Shown piece by piece: positions 36,635-46,990 of a DNA stretch of 64,000 nucleotides. The stretch comes from Xylanibacter ruminicola. Lineage in GTDB: Bacteria > Bacteroidota > Bacteroidia > Bacteroidales > Bacteroidaceae. The notes under the pieces are model-generated. The model saw only the letters and a list, made by a program, of their open reading frames with translations, was not told the DNA's origin and did not search any database. Every line of letters starts with the position of its first letter. Within the stretch, counting starts at the first letter, position 1. Location: the NCBI RefSeq assembly GCF_900107775.1, contig NZ_FNRF01000004.1, positions 248,001 to 312,000 on the forward strand. The letters are read 5' to 3'. Position numbers and translations under genes: made by a program.

Positions 36635-36990
36635 AAAATCTGGCACAAAACCAGAAACATCAGGAATCAGCAAAACACAAAAAAAGCGTGAACTCTTTCT
36701 GCCCATCTGTAACTCAGGTCGTAGGAAACCTCCATAATAGACAGACAGAATGACGCTCACGCCGAGGGAATATAATACACCCGTAAAGTGTGCTCGAGGC
36801 TGATTAGGCCTCTGCACACTAACGGGGATAGTTATACCTCACCCGTAGCATCTACTCTGCAATGTTTCTGATTATGGGTATTCGAATTTCCTACGTTCGA
36901 GTCACCAAAAACAAGGCGTTGTATGACGCTGTTCCAATAAATATTTGCCCACACCTAACCGTCCTCTCAGGGACGTCTGCGGCGCGAACT
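36635..36990 (-). promoter_or_regulatory. long structured 5' leader of the polysaccharide operon
   Basis: About 355 bases separate the predicted transcription start from the NusG-like ATG. The best structure is AGTGTG/CACACT enclosing GAGGC/GCCTC at 36787-36820 (11 base pairs with a small internal loop). Weaker hairpins: CGTCC/GGACG (36960-36975), GCGT/ACGC (36916-36929), TCGAA/TTCGA (36882-36900). No classical terminator with a U-run is seen. Such leaders are where UpxY/LoaP-type proteins load onto RNA polymerase. Confidence 0.55.
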
Positions 36991-36996
36991 TGGGCG

Positions 36997-37028
36997 CAAA
37001 AGTACTATGATTTTTTGAAAGAGCCAAA
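36997..37028 (-). promoter_or_regulatory. promoter of the polysaccharide locus
   Basis: On the minus strand, TTTG (37025-37028), a 20-base spacer, then TACTTTTG (36997-37004), a full match to TAnnTTTG. It is divergent from the ABC-F promoter at 37089. No long inverted repeats flank it, so there is no visible sign of promoter inversion. Confidence 0.65.
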
Positions 37029-37065
37029 TAAAACCTGCAAATATTGCCGTTTTTTTTATTGTTTC

Positions 37066-37096
37066 TTGGTATTTCGGGATTTTTTTTATAACTTTG
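37066..37096 (+). promoter_or_regulatory. promoter of the ABC-F gene
   Basis: TTGG at 37066-37069 and TAACTTTG at 37089-37096 (exact TAnnTTTG) with 19 bases between. The ATG follows at 37132. Confidence 0.6.
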
Positions 37097-37122
37097 CCGC
37101 CCAAATAATATAATAGGTTTAA

Positions 37123-38745
<1,623 letters not shown>

Positions 38746-38795
38746 TTGGCACGCATTTTGCTATGCAGTAAGCAGAAACTTTAAACAACGCTATT

Positions 38796-39383
38796 ATGAC
38801 AGAAAAAGATATCAACATCGAAAACGAGGAGAACCTGAACGAGGCTCCCGTTGAAGACACTGAAAAAGAGACAGCAGAGGCAACCGAGAACCAGGAGGCT
38901 GCTGCCGACGAGGCTGCTAAAGAAGAAGAGGTTGACCCTCTGACAAAAGCCCAACAGGAGATTGAGGAACTGAAAACACAGTTGCTCTACAAGGCTGCCG
39001 AATTTGAGAATTACCGCAAGCGCACCCTGAAGGAGCGTGCTGAACTGATTCTGAACGGTGGCGAAAAGGTCATCTCAGCCATTCTGCCTGTACTCGATGA
39101 TATGGAGCGTGCCATTGCCAATGGCGCCAAGACCGACGACCCACAGGTACTGCGCGAGGGTGTGGAACTGATTTACAACAAGTTCGTAAAGACTCTCGAA
39201 GGTCAGGGCGTTAGCAAGATTGAGACCAAGGATGCCGACTTTGACACCGACCTGCACGAGGCCGTAGCGATGGTTCCTGGTATGGGCGACGACAAGAAAG
39301 GTAAGGTTATCGACTGCCTGCAGGAGGGATATAAACTGAACGACAAAGTAATCCGCCACGCCAAAGTGGCAGTTGGACAATAA
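38796..39383 (+). CDS. grpE: GrpE nucleotide exchange factor
   Basis: 195 residues. A long acidic N-terminal extension (EEENLNEAPVEDTEKET), a coiled coil (about 45-75), then the beta domain ending LQEGYKLNDKVIRHAKVAVGQ, the GrpE C-terminal signature. It exchanges ADP on DnaK. It is followed 6 bases later by dnaJ; dnaK is not in the window. Confidence 0.95.
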   Translation: MTEKDINIENEENLNEAPVEDTEKETAEATENQEAAADEAAKEEEVDPLTKAQQEIEELKTQLLYKAAEFENYRKRTLKERAELILNGGEKVISAILPVLDDMERAIANGAKTDDPQVLREGVELIYNKFVKTLEGQGVSKIETKDADFDTDLHEAVAMVPGMGDDKKGKVIDCLQEGYKLNDKVIRHAKVAVGQ

Positions 39384-39389
39384 TACAAT

Positions 39390-40550
39390 ATGGCACAAAA
39401 AAGAGACTACTACGAGGTGCTGGGCGTACAAAAAAGCGCCACAGAAGACGAAATTAAGAAAGCGTATCGTAAGATAGCCATTAAGTACCACCCCGACCGT
39501 AATCCTGGCGACAAGGAAGCCGAGGAAAAATTTAAGGAGGCGGCCGAGGCATACAATGTGCTGCACGACCCAAAGACACGTCAGCAGTACGACCAGTTCG
39601 GATTTGACGGACCTAATATGGGCGGCGGATTCGGCGGTTTCAGTGGCTTCGAGACCAATATGAACATGGACGATATCTTCTCGATGTTCGGCGATATCTT
39701 CGGCGGTCACGGCTTTGGTGGCTTTGGCGGTGGACAGCGTCGCCCACAGCAGCATCGCGGCAGCGACCTGCGCCTGAAAGTGAAACTTACACTCGAGGAG
39801 ATTAATACTGGTGTTACCAAGAAGTTCAAGGTTCGCAAGGATATCCCTTGTCCACATTGTAGCGGTACTGGTGCCGAGGCTGGCAGTCAGAAGGAGCAGT
39901 GCCCCACCTGTCACGGTCAGGGGTACATCACTCATACCACCCAGAGCATCTTCGGTATGATGCAGCAGCAGAGCGTTTGTCCCACTTGCGGTGGCGAAGG
40001 CATGGTGATTAAGAACAAGTGTAAGCACTGCGGCGGCACAGGCGTTGAGAAGGGCGAAGAGGTTGTAGAGATTAACATCCCAGCTGGCGTAGCCGAGGGT
40101 ATGGTTGTAAACGTGCCTGGCAAGGGTAATGCCGGCAAGCACAACGGTACATCGGGCGACATACAGGTGTTTATCGCCGAGGAACCACACGAGACTTTTA
40201 TCCGTGATGGTAACGACTTGATTTACAACCTGTTGCTCGACTTCCCAACAGCTGCACTTGGAGGCGAGATTGAGATTCCTACCATCGAGGGAACCAAGCT
40301 CAAGGTAAAACTCGAGAATGGTACCCAGCCTGGTAAGACCTTGCGTTTGCGCGGTAAGGGACTGCCCGCAGTTCAGGGCTATGGTAGCGGTCGTGGCGAC
40401 CTGGTGGTTAACATCAGCGTTTACGTGCCTAAGACCTTGAGCAAGGAAGAGAAGCAGGCCATTGAGCAGTTCAAGGGCAGCGACAACTTCAAGGGCGACA
40501 AGCAGACACGCGACTCGATCTTCCAGAAATTCAAGAATTACTTTAATTAA
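39390..40550 (+). CDS. dnaJ: DnaJ chaperone
   Basis: 386 residues with all DnaJ parts: a J domain (1-70) with HPDRNPGD (the HPD motif), a Gly/Phe-rich linker (75-120), four zinc-binding CxxCxGxG-type repeats between about 150 and 220 ([36 protein letters not shown]), and the substrate-binding C-terminal domain. It stimulates DnaK with GrpE, which is encoded just upstream. Confidence 0.97.
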   Translation: MAQKRDYYEVLGVQKSATEDEIKKAYRKIAIKYHPDRNPGDKEAEEKFKEAAEAYNVLHDPKTRQQYDQFGFDGPNMGGGFGGFSGFETNMNMDDIFSMFGDIFGGHGFGGFGGGQRRPQQHRGSDLRLKVKLTLEEINTGVTKKFKVRKDIPCPHCSGTGAEAGSQKEQCPTCHGQGYITHTTQSIFGMMQQQSVCPTCGGEGMVIKNKCKHCGGTGVEKGEEVVEINIPAGVAEGMVVNVPGKGNAGKHNGTSGDIQVFIAEEPHETFIRDGNDLIYNLLLDFPTAALGGEIEIPTIEGTKLKVKLENGTQPGKTLRLRGKGLPAVQGYGSGRGDLVVNISVYVPKTLSKEEKQAIEQFKGSDNFKGDKQTRDSIFQKFKNYFN

Positions 40551-40571
40551 TATATAATAAGGTATAAAGCT

Positions 40572-41885
40572 ATGACTTATCAGGAAACGTGTGAATACCT
40601 TTACAGTCAGCTACCCATGTTCGAGCGTCAGGGAGCAGGCGGGTATAAGGAAGGACTGGAAAACAGTCATGCACTCGACAGACATTTCGGTCATCCACAT
40701 CAAAAGTATGTTACTATTCATGTGGCTGGTACTAACGGAAAGGGGTCGTGTGCTCACACGCTTTCTGCTATTTTACAGATGTGCGGCTATCGTGTAGGTT
40801 TGTACACATCGCCACATCTGGTTGACTTCAGCGAGCGCATCCGCGTTAACGGTCAGCCCATCAGCGAGGACTACGTCATAGACTTTGTGGAAAAGGAGAA
40901 GAGTTTCTTCGAGCCCATCAAGCCCTCGTTCTTTGAGCTTACCACTGCACTGGCTTTTAAGTATTTTGCCGAGATGAAGGTGGATATCGCCGTGATCGAG
41001 GTTGGATTAGGCGGCCGATTAGACTGCACCAACATCATCACCCCTGCCCTATCCGTAATTACCAATATCGGTATGGACCACACGCAGTTCCTGGGCAATT
41101 CGCTCGAACAGATTGCCATGGAGAAAGCAGGTATCATCAAGAAGGATGTGCCCGTAGTTATTGGCGAGACAACCCCCGAAACACGTATGGTATTCGAGAC
41201 TGTTGCCGTTGAGAACCACGCCCCCATCGTATTTGCCGAGGAGCACAACCAGATTATCTCGGCTTCGAACAGTACTGCTGGCTTTGAGTACAACACCAAG
41301 GACTTTGGAATTATCAAGGGCGAGTTGGGCGGCAGCTATCAGGAAAAGAACACCAATACCATCCTGTGCGCTGTACAGCAGCTGGAGGCTTTGGGTTATA
41401 TGCACGCCTGCCCATGCGAGGCTAACAAGCCCAGCATGAACCGCGAGGTACGACAGGGATTCCTGCATGTTTGCAGCCTGACAGGTTTGAAGGGACGCTG
41501 GCAGAAGATCAGCGAGGCACCGCTTACCATCTGCGATACCGGTCATAATGTACCTGGTTGGACTTATCTGAGCGAACAGCTCAAGTCGGTAAAGTGCAAT
41601 CATATGCACATTGTATTCGGTATGGTTGACGATAAAGACATACAGGGTGTGTTGGCATTACTACCCAAGAATGCTACCTATTATTTTACAAAAGCAAACA
41701 ATAAACGTGCCGTTTCGGAGAACGTTCTGAAGCTTTATGCCCAGACCATGGAGCTGCAAGGCGAGGCCTATCCCGATGTAAAATCGGCTTACGAAGCAGC
41801 CAAAGCAGCAGCCGATAATAACGACTTTGTGTTCGTTGGAGGTAGCAGTTATGTGGTAGCAGACCTGCTAAAGAACTGTATTTAG
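40572..41885 (+). CDS. folC: folylpolyglutamate / dihydrofolate synthase
   Basis: A 437-residue Mur-ligase-like enzyme. VAGTNGKGSCAHTLSAIL is the ATP P-loop of FolC; YTSPHLVDFSERIRVNG, ITNIGMDHTQFLG and AGIIK are further family signatures, and TGHNVPGW opens the C-terminal domain. It adds glutamate to dihydropteroate or folates. It lies 21 bases after dnaJ. Confidence 0.93.
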   Translation: MTYQETCEYLYSQLPMFERQGAGGYKEGLENSHALDRHFGHPHQKYVTIHVAGTNGKGSCAHTLSAILQMCGYRVGLYTSPHLVDFSERIRVNGQPISEDYVIDFVEKEKSFFEPIKPSFFELTTALAFKYFAEMKVDIAVIEVGLGGRLDCTNIITPALSVITNIGMDHTQFLGNSLEQIAMEKAGIIKKDVPVVIGETTPETRMVFETVAVENHAPIVFAEEHNQIISASNSTAGFEYNTKDFGIIKGELGGSYQEKNTNTILCAVQQLEALGYMHACPCEANKPSMNREVRQGFLHVCSLTGLKGRWQKISEAPLTICDTGHNVPGWTYLSEQLKSVKCNHMHIVFGMVDDKDIQGVLALLPKNATYYFTKANNKRAVSENVLKLYAQTMELQGEAYPDVKSAYEAAKAAADNNDFVFVGGSSYVVADLLKNCI

Positions 41886-41992
41886 AATTTTTTAAGACTG
41901 CAAAAACTTTTTTTTCGCCGAAACGTTCGTTAGTTTGATTTTTTTTCTGTTACTTTGCAGAAAATTAATTTTTAACTAATAAACATATTCAT

Positions 41993-43084
41993 ATGGCGAA
42001 CACTACAGAGACAGTGAATCTGTGCGGTCTGAAGCGTGAGAACTTCCAGGCCACAATCAACGGTAAAAAAACCGACTTGTATATTCTTAGAAACCGTAAA
42101 GGATTCGAAGTTGCCATCTCAAACTATGGCGGTGCCATTTGTGCTATTATGGTTCCCGGCAAGGATGGTAAAGTAGCTAACGTTATCCAGGGTCACGACA
42201 GCATCGAGCAGCTGACCAGCGGAAACGAGCCTTATCTGTCGACTCTGATCGGCCGTTGGGGTAACCGTATCTGCAAAGGCCAGTTCATTCTGAACGGCAA
42301 GGAGTACCAGCTGGCTCTTAACGATGGACCTAACCACCTGCACGGCGGTTCAGTAGGTTTCAACGCTAAGGTTTGGGATGCCCGTCAGATGGGTCCTCGC
42401 TCTTTGGCTCTACACCGCATTTCATCTTATGGTGAGGAAGGCTTCACAGGCGAGCTGGATGTAACAGTAGAATTTACCTTTACCGACAACAACGAACTGG
42501 TAATTGAGTATCTGGCTACTACCAACAAGAAGACTATCGTTAATCTGACACACCACGCCTTCTTCTCACTGGCTGGTACTGCCGATCCAACACCAAGTAT
42601 CGACGATCAGATTTGCGAGATCAATGCCGACTTCTATCTGCCTACCGATGCAACTGCTATCCCAACAGGTGAGATCCTGAAGGTTGAGGGTACTCCATTC
42701 GACTTCCGCAAGCCAAAGGCATTCGGACAGGACATCAACGCCGACCACGAGCAGATTAAGTTCGGACACGGTTTCGACCACAACTACGTATTGAACAAGC
42801 AGGAAGAGGGCGAGCTCTCATTCGCTGCCAAGGTTACCGATCCAAAGAGCGGCCGTACTATGGAGGTTTACACCACCGAACCAGGCTTGCAGCTTTACAC
42901 AGGTAACTTCCTGAGCGGCTATAAGGGCGCTAATGGTTGTACCTTCCCACATCGTTCAGCTGTCTGCTTCGAGGCACAGCACTTCCCCGATTCACCTAAC
43001 CGTCCATACTTCCCAAGTGTGGTTCTGAATCCAGGACAGCGTTACAAGCAGAAGACCGTATACCGCTTTGGAGTGGTAGAGTAG
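41993..43084 (+). CDS. galM: cytoplasmic aldose 1-epimerase (galactose mutarotase)
   Basis: 363 residues, no signal peptide. ISNYGGAICAIMVPGKDGK, IGRWGNRICKGQF, NDGPNHLHGG (His of the active site), LTHHAFFSLAG and GFDHNYVLN are the GalM motifs; the catalytic Glu lies in VCFEAQHFPDSPNRP. It interconverts anomers of galactose before galactokinase. It heads a galM-permease-galK set with 36- and 26-base gaps. A weak -7 box (TTACTTTG, 41950-41957) precedes it. Confidence 0.94.
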   Translation: MANTTETVNLCGLKRENFQATINGKKTDLYILRNRKGFEVAISNYGGAICAIMVPGKDGKVANVIQGHDSIEQLTSGNEPYLSTLIGRWGNRICKGQFILNGKEYQLALNDGPNHLHGGSVGFNAKVWDARQMGPRSLALHRISSYGEEGFTGELDVTVEFTFTDNNELVIEYLATTNKKTIVNLTHHAFFSLAGTADPTPSIDDQICEINADFYLPTDATAIPTGEILKVEGTPFDFRKPKAFGQDINADHEQIKFGHGFDHNYVLNKQEEGELSFAAKVTDPKSGRTMEVYTTEPGLQLYTGNFLSGYKGANGCTFPHRSAVCFEAQHFPDSPNRPYFPSVVLNPGQRYKQKTVYRFGVVE

Positions 43085-43120
43085 AAATTATCCAACATTT
43101 TAAATAAATAGACGACAAAT

Positions 43121-44398
43121 ATGACTGAAACAAACAAGAATGGCAAGGTGATTGCCATTATCACTATGTGCTTCATCTTCGCGATGATCAGCTTTGTAAC
43201 TAACATGGGCGCTCCCTTTGGCAACATCTGGGGTTTCGAGTATCCTTTTGCCAAAGCTTGGGGTAACCTGATGAATTTTGCGGCTTACCTGTTTATGGGA
43301 ATACCTGCAGGTAAAATGCTTACGAAATACGGATACAAAAAGACAGCCCTGATCGCTCTGATCGTGGGTATCGTTGGTTTGTGTTTCCAGTATCTCTCAA
43401 GCCTTGTAGGCGCAGGTACTTACGTATTCACATACGATAGCATTCCTGTAGCCCTCAACTTGGTAATTTACCTGCTTGGTGCATTCATCTGCGGTTTCTG
43501 CGTATGTATGCTGAACACCGTAGTTAACCCTATGCTGAACCTTCTTGGAGGTGGCGGTAACAAGGGAAATCAGCTCATTCAGGTGGGAGGTACTCTTAAC
43601 TCACTCACCGGTACACTCACCCCGCTGTTGGCAGGTATCCTGGTAGGTACAGTTACTGCCGAGACCAGCATGAGCGATGTTGCTCCACTGTTGTTCATCG
43701 GTATGGCCGTATTCGCCATTTCGTTTGTTATCATCAGCCGTGTTAGCATTCCAGAGCCCACACTCGGAAAGGTATCTCCTAAGTACGAGCGCAGTCCTTT
43801 GGCTTTCCGCCACTGCGTGCTGGGTGTTATCGCTATCTTCTTTTATGTAGGTATCGAGATTGGAATTCCTATGGAGCTGAACTTCTACGTAACCGATCTT
43901 GGTTTCGAAGGTGCAGCCGCCATCGGTGGTACACTGGCTGCAGCCTACTGGTTGCTCATGATGATTGGTCGTGCTTGTTCGAGTGCAATCTCTGGTAAGG
44001 TTTCTACCAAGCTGCAGTTGTCAACAGTTAGTGCTGTTGCTATCCTGCTGCTCGTAATTGCTATCTTTATGCCTGAGAGCGTAACCATCTCGTTCAGCGG
44101 ACACGACGTACCTGCCAAGGCATTCCTGATTCCTGCTTGCGGTCTCTGCACCTCAATCATGTGGGGTGGAATCTTCAACCTCTCAGTTGAGGGACTGGGC
44201 AAGTATACTGAGGCAGCCTCAGGTATCTTCATGACAATGGTTGTTGGTGGTGGTGTAATGCCTCTCATTCAGGAGGCTATCGCCAAGTCAGCCGGTCCTA
44301 TCTTTAGCTACTGGCTCGTCATCGCTATGTTGGCCTATATTCTGTTCTACGCCCTCGTAGGTTGCAAGAACGTGAATCAGGACATCAAAGTCGATTAA
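43121..44398 (+). CDS. FHS-family MFS sugar permease (GluP/FucP-like)
   Basis: 425 residues with 12 predicted membrane helices. The stretch NTVVNPMLNLLGGGGNKGNQLIQVGGTLNSLTGTLTPLL is the signature of the fucose/galactose/glucose:H+ symporter family. Being flanked by galM and galK makes galactose the likely substrate, taken up with protons; glucose is possible. It begins 36 bases after galM. Confidence 0.9.
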   Translation: MTETNKNGKVIAIITMCFIFAMISFVTNMGAPFGNIWGFEYPFAKAWGNLMNFAAYLFMGIPAGKMLTKYGYKKTALIALIVGIVGLCFQYLSSLVGAGTYVFTYDSIPVALNLVIYLLGAFICGFCVCMLNTVVNPMLNLLGGGGNKGNQLIQVGGTLNSLTGTLTPLLAGILVGTVTAETSMSDVAPLLFIGMAVFAISFVIISRVSIPEPTLGKVSPKYERSPLAFRHCVLGVIAIFFYVGIEIGIPMELNFYVTDLGFEGAAAIGGTLAAAYWLLMMIGRACSSAISGKVSTKLQLSTVSAVAILLLVIAIFMPESVTISFSGHDVPAKAFLIPACGLCTSIMWGGIFNLSVEGLGKYTEAASGIFMTMVVGGGVMPLIQEAIAKSAGPIFSYWLVIAMLAYILFYALVGCKNVNQDIKVD

Positions 44399-44424
44399 TA
44401 TTAACCCTTTAAATTTTAAAGCTT

Positions 44425-45588
44425 ATGGACATTGAATTTGTAAGAAGCCGCTTCATCAAGCACTTTGATGGAAAGACTGGTAACGTATATGCATCTCCCG
44501 GACGTATTAACCTGATTGGTGAGCACACCGACTACAATGGTGGTTTTGTGTTCCCAGGTGCCGTTGACAAAGGTATTGTAGCCGAAATGCGTGCTAATGG
44601 TACCGACGACACCGTGATGGCTTACGCTATCGACCTAAAGGACCGCGTTGACTTCAAGCTCTCTGACCCTGCAGGTCCCAAGGCCTCTTGGGCTCGTTAT
44701 ATCTATGGTATCGCTCTGGAGATGAAGAAGCTGGGCGTTCCCGTTAAGGGCTTCAATATCGCTTTTGCCGGCGACGTTCCCCTTGGTGCTGGTATGTCAT
44801 CATCAGCCGCTATGGAGAGTTGCTTTGCCTGTGGTTTGAACGATATCTTCGGCGACAACAAGGTTTCGCAGTGGGATATGGTACTGGCCGGTCAGGCTAC
44901 TGAGCATAACTACTGCGGTGTTAACTGCGGTATCATGGACCAGTTTGCCTCAGTATTCGGTAAGGCAGGTTGCCTGATGCGTCTCGACTGCCGCAGCCGC
45001 GAGTTTGAGTATTTCCCATTCAAACCCGATGGCTATCGTCTGGTACTGCTCGACTCTGTAGTTAAGCACCAGCTGGCTGGTTCGCCTTACAACGATCGCC
45101 GCAACAGCTGCGAGAACGTAGTAAAGCACATTCAGGCTAAGCACCCAGAGGGTAAGTTCGAGACCCTGCGCGACTGCACATGGGAGCAGCTGGATGAGGT
45201 TCGTGCCGAGGTAGGCGAAGAGGACTACAAGCGCGCTAAGTTCGTTCTCGGCGAAAAAGACCGCGTACTGGCAGTTTGCGACGCACTGAACGAGGGTGAC
45301 TACGAGAAGGTTGGTGAGCTGATGTATCAGACTCACGCTGGCCTGTCGAAGGATTACGAGGTATCATGCGAGGAGCTCGACTTCCTGAACGATATCGCTA
45401 AGGAGAACGGTGTAACAGGTTCACGTATCATGGGTGGTGGCTTTGGTGGCTGCACCATCAACCTGGTTCGCAACGACCTCTACAAGAAGTTCATCGACGA
45501 CGCTAAGGCAAAATTCAACGCTAAGTACGGACATGAGCCAAAGGTTTACGATGTAGTCATCGGCGATGGTTCACGCAGAATTTGCTAA
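44425..45588 (+). CDS. galK: galactokinase
   Basis: 387 residues of the GHMP family. GRINLIGEHTDYNGGFVFP is the galactokinase signature with the Glu, His and Asp of the sugar site; GAGMSSSAAMES is the ATP loop, CGIMDQFASVFGK the catalytic Asp, and MGGGFGGCTINLV closes the fold. It makes galactose 1-phosphate. galT was not seen in the window, so the rest of the Leloir pathway must lie elsewhere, apart from galE at 33751. Confidence 0.97.
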   Translation: MDIEFVRSRFIKHFDGKTGNVYASPGRINLIGEHTDYNGGFVFPGAVDKGIVAEMRANGTDDTVMAYAIDLKDRVDFKLSDPAGPKASWARYIYGIALEMKKLGVPVKGFNIAFAGDVPLGAGMSSSAAMESCFACGLNDIFGDNKVSQWDMVLAGQATEHNYCGVNCGIMDQFASVFGKAGCLMRLDCRSREFEYFPFKPDGYRLVLLDSVVKHQLAGSPYNDRRNSCENVVKHIQAKHPEGKFETLRDCTWEQLDEVRAEVGEEDYKRAKFVLGEKDRVLAVCDALNEGDYEKVGELMYQTHAGLSKDYEVSCEELDFLNDIAKENGVTGSRIMGGGFGGCTINLVRNDLYKKFIDDAKAKFNAKYGHEPKVYDVVIGDGSRRIC

Positions 45589-45603
45589 CTCCGAACCAAC
45601 AAA

Positions 45604-45680
45604 AAACACATTTTTGTGTTTATAAAGGTTAAAAATTGGGAGTAAGGTGTGTTATTTACACCTTACTCCTATTTTTTTTT
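45604..45680 (+). terminator. double terminator after galK
   Basis: First a 7-bp AAACACA/TGTGTTT hairpin (45604-45621), then a perfect 12-bp stem, GGAGTAAGGTGT (45639-45650) with ACACCTTACTCC (45658-45669), a 7-base loop and a T9 run ending at 45680. It isolates the galactose set from the arabinose operon. Confidence 0.95.
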
Positions 45681-45689
45681 CTTAATTTG

Positions 45690-45720
45690 TTTGTCAGTTC
45701 AAATTATAATTGTAATTTTA
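45690..45720 (+). promoter_or_regulatory. arabinose operon promoter overlapped by a palindrome (candidate AraR operator)
   Basis: TTTG at 45690-45693, a 19-base spacer and TAATTTTA at 45713-45720 (7 of 8 to TAnnTTTG). The sequence AAATTATAATTGTAATTT (45701-45718), symmetric at 16 of 18 positions, fills the space between the two boxes and overlaps the -7 box, the ideal place for a repressor. The operon encodes its own Nudix-type AraR, the natural candidate. Confidence 0.5.
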
Positions 45721-45770
45721 CACCCAAATTAGCATTAACAATAACGTAATAATTAAAAACAAGTAAAACA

Positions 45771-46949
45771 ATGAAAGCATTGAAAGCAACATTGATGGGA
45801 GTTGGTGCAGCCGCACTGATGCTCTCATGTGCAGGTAGCCAGCAGGCTCCACAGCTCACGGTATCGGGTCTTAACCCAGCCAAGTTCGACACTACTATTC
45901 AGGCAAAGCCAGTAAAGCTTTACACACTGAAGAACGAGAATGGTATGGAGGTTTGCATCACTAACTATGGTGCCCGTATCGTATCGTTGGTAGTTCCCGA
46001 CAAGGATGGTAAGCCAACCGACGTTGTTCTGGGATTCGACAACATCGCCCAGTATGCTGATACCATCAACACTCCATCTGATTACGGCTCAAGCGTAGGT
46101 CGTTATGCTAATCGCATCAAGAACGGACAGTTCCTGCTGAAGGGCGACACCGTTAAGCTGCGTACCAACGACGGTCCTAACTCACTTCACGGTGGTGGCA
46201 ACACAGGTTGGATGCACCAGGTTTACGAGGCCGAGCAGATTGGCGACTCAATCCTGAAGCTCACTATCGTAGCTGCTGATGGCGAGAACGGATTCCCCGG
46301 CAAAGTAATGGCTGTTACCACCTACAAGCTTACAGCTGACAATGTGCTGGATATGACTTGGGAGGCTGAGACCGACAAGCCAACTATCATTAACCAGACC
46401 AACCACAACTACTACAACCTGAGCGGCGACTTTACACAGCCCGCTTACGACATGGTACTGTATGTAAACGCTGATAACTTTACTCCCAGCGACAAGCTTT
46501 ATATCCCCACAGGCGAGATCAAGTCGGTTGAGGGTACTCCAATGGACTTCCGTCAGCCACACGCTCTGGGCGACAGCATCAACTCGCAGTTCGACCAGAT
46601 TCAGAACGCTACCGGATACGACCACAACTACTGTCTGAACACCTTCAAGGACGGTAAGGGCGACGACACACAGGTATGCGCCAGCCTCTACAGCCCCAAG
46701 ACAGGTATCCTGATGGAAATGTTTACCAACGAGCCAGGTGTACAGGTTTACAGCGGTAACTTTCAGGGTGTTGGTGCCGATAAGGACATCGCCCGCAAAC
46801 ATGGTATCACCTATCCTAAGCACGTGAGTGTTTGCTTGGAGAGCCAGAAGTATCCCGACTCACCTAACCATCCTGAGTGGGTACAGCCAACCCTGAACCC
46901 AGGCGAGAAGTACTACAGCCACGCTGCTTACAAATTCTCAATCAAGTAA
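45771..46949 (+). CDS. secreted lipoprotein aldose 1-epimerase
   Basis: 392 residues. Residues 1-21 form a lipoprotein signal with lipobox-like LMLSCAGSQ (Cys20). The rest is a GalM-fold mutarotase (ITNYGARIVSLVVPDKDGK, GRYANRIKNGQFLL, NDGPNSLHGG, NQTNHNYYNLSG, GYDHNYCLN; catalytic Glu in VCLESQKYPDSPNHPEW). Being outside the cytoplasm, it likely mutarotates sugars released in the periplasm or at the surface. It is the first gene of the arabinose operon, in the position AraM occupies in Bacteroides, so arabinose is a likely substrate. Confidence 0.93.
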   Translation: MKALKATLMGVGAAALMLSCAGSQQAPQLTVSGLNPAKFDTTIQAKPVKLYTLKNENGMEVCITNYGARIVSLVVPDKDGKPTDVVLGFDNIAQYADTINTPSDYGSSVGRYANRIKNGQFLLKGDTVKLRTNDGPNSLHGGGNTGWMHQVYEAEQIGDSILKLTIVAADGENGFPGKVMAVTTYKLTADNVLDMTWEAETDKPTIINQTNHNYYNLSGDFTQPAYDMVLYVNADNFTPSDKLYIPTGEIKSVEGTPMDFRQPHALGDSINSQFDQIQNATGYDHNYCLNTFKDGKGDDTQVCASLYSPKTGILMEMFTNEPGVQVYSGNFQGVGADKDIARKHGITYPKHVSVCLESQKYPDSPNHPEWVQPTLNPGEKYYSHAAYKFSIK

Positions 46950-46990
46950 TACGGAGTTCCTAATTATTAACTAATATCAAATATTAAAAA

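Noticed and set aside
36881..36935. A tRNA-like GTTCGAGTC word upstream of the NusG-like gene
   Set aside because: No acceptor stem, D-arm or anticodon arm can be folded around it.
36941..37045. AATATTTGC and its complement GCAAATATT flanking the glycan promoter, suggesting an invertible promoter
   Set aside because: Only 9 bp, A/T-rich and likely to occur by chance; known capsule inversion repeats are longer.
39075..40190. A 371-codon minus-strand frame across grpE and dnaJ
   Set aside because: It is antisense to two universally conserved genes and has the Leu/Val/His-rich composition of a complement frame.
41921..41930. AAACGTTCGT, like the core of Bacteroides Mpi-type inversion sites, before galM
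   Set aside because: No inverted partner was found nearby, so there is no invertible segment.
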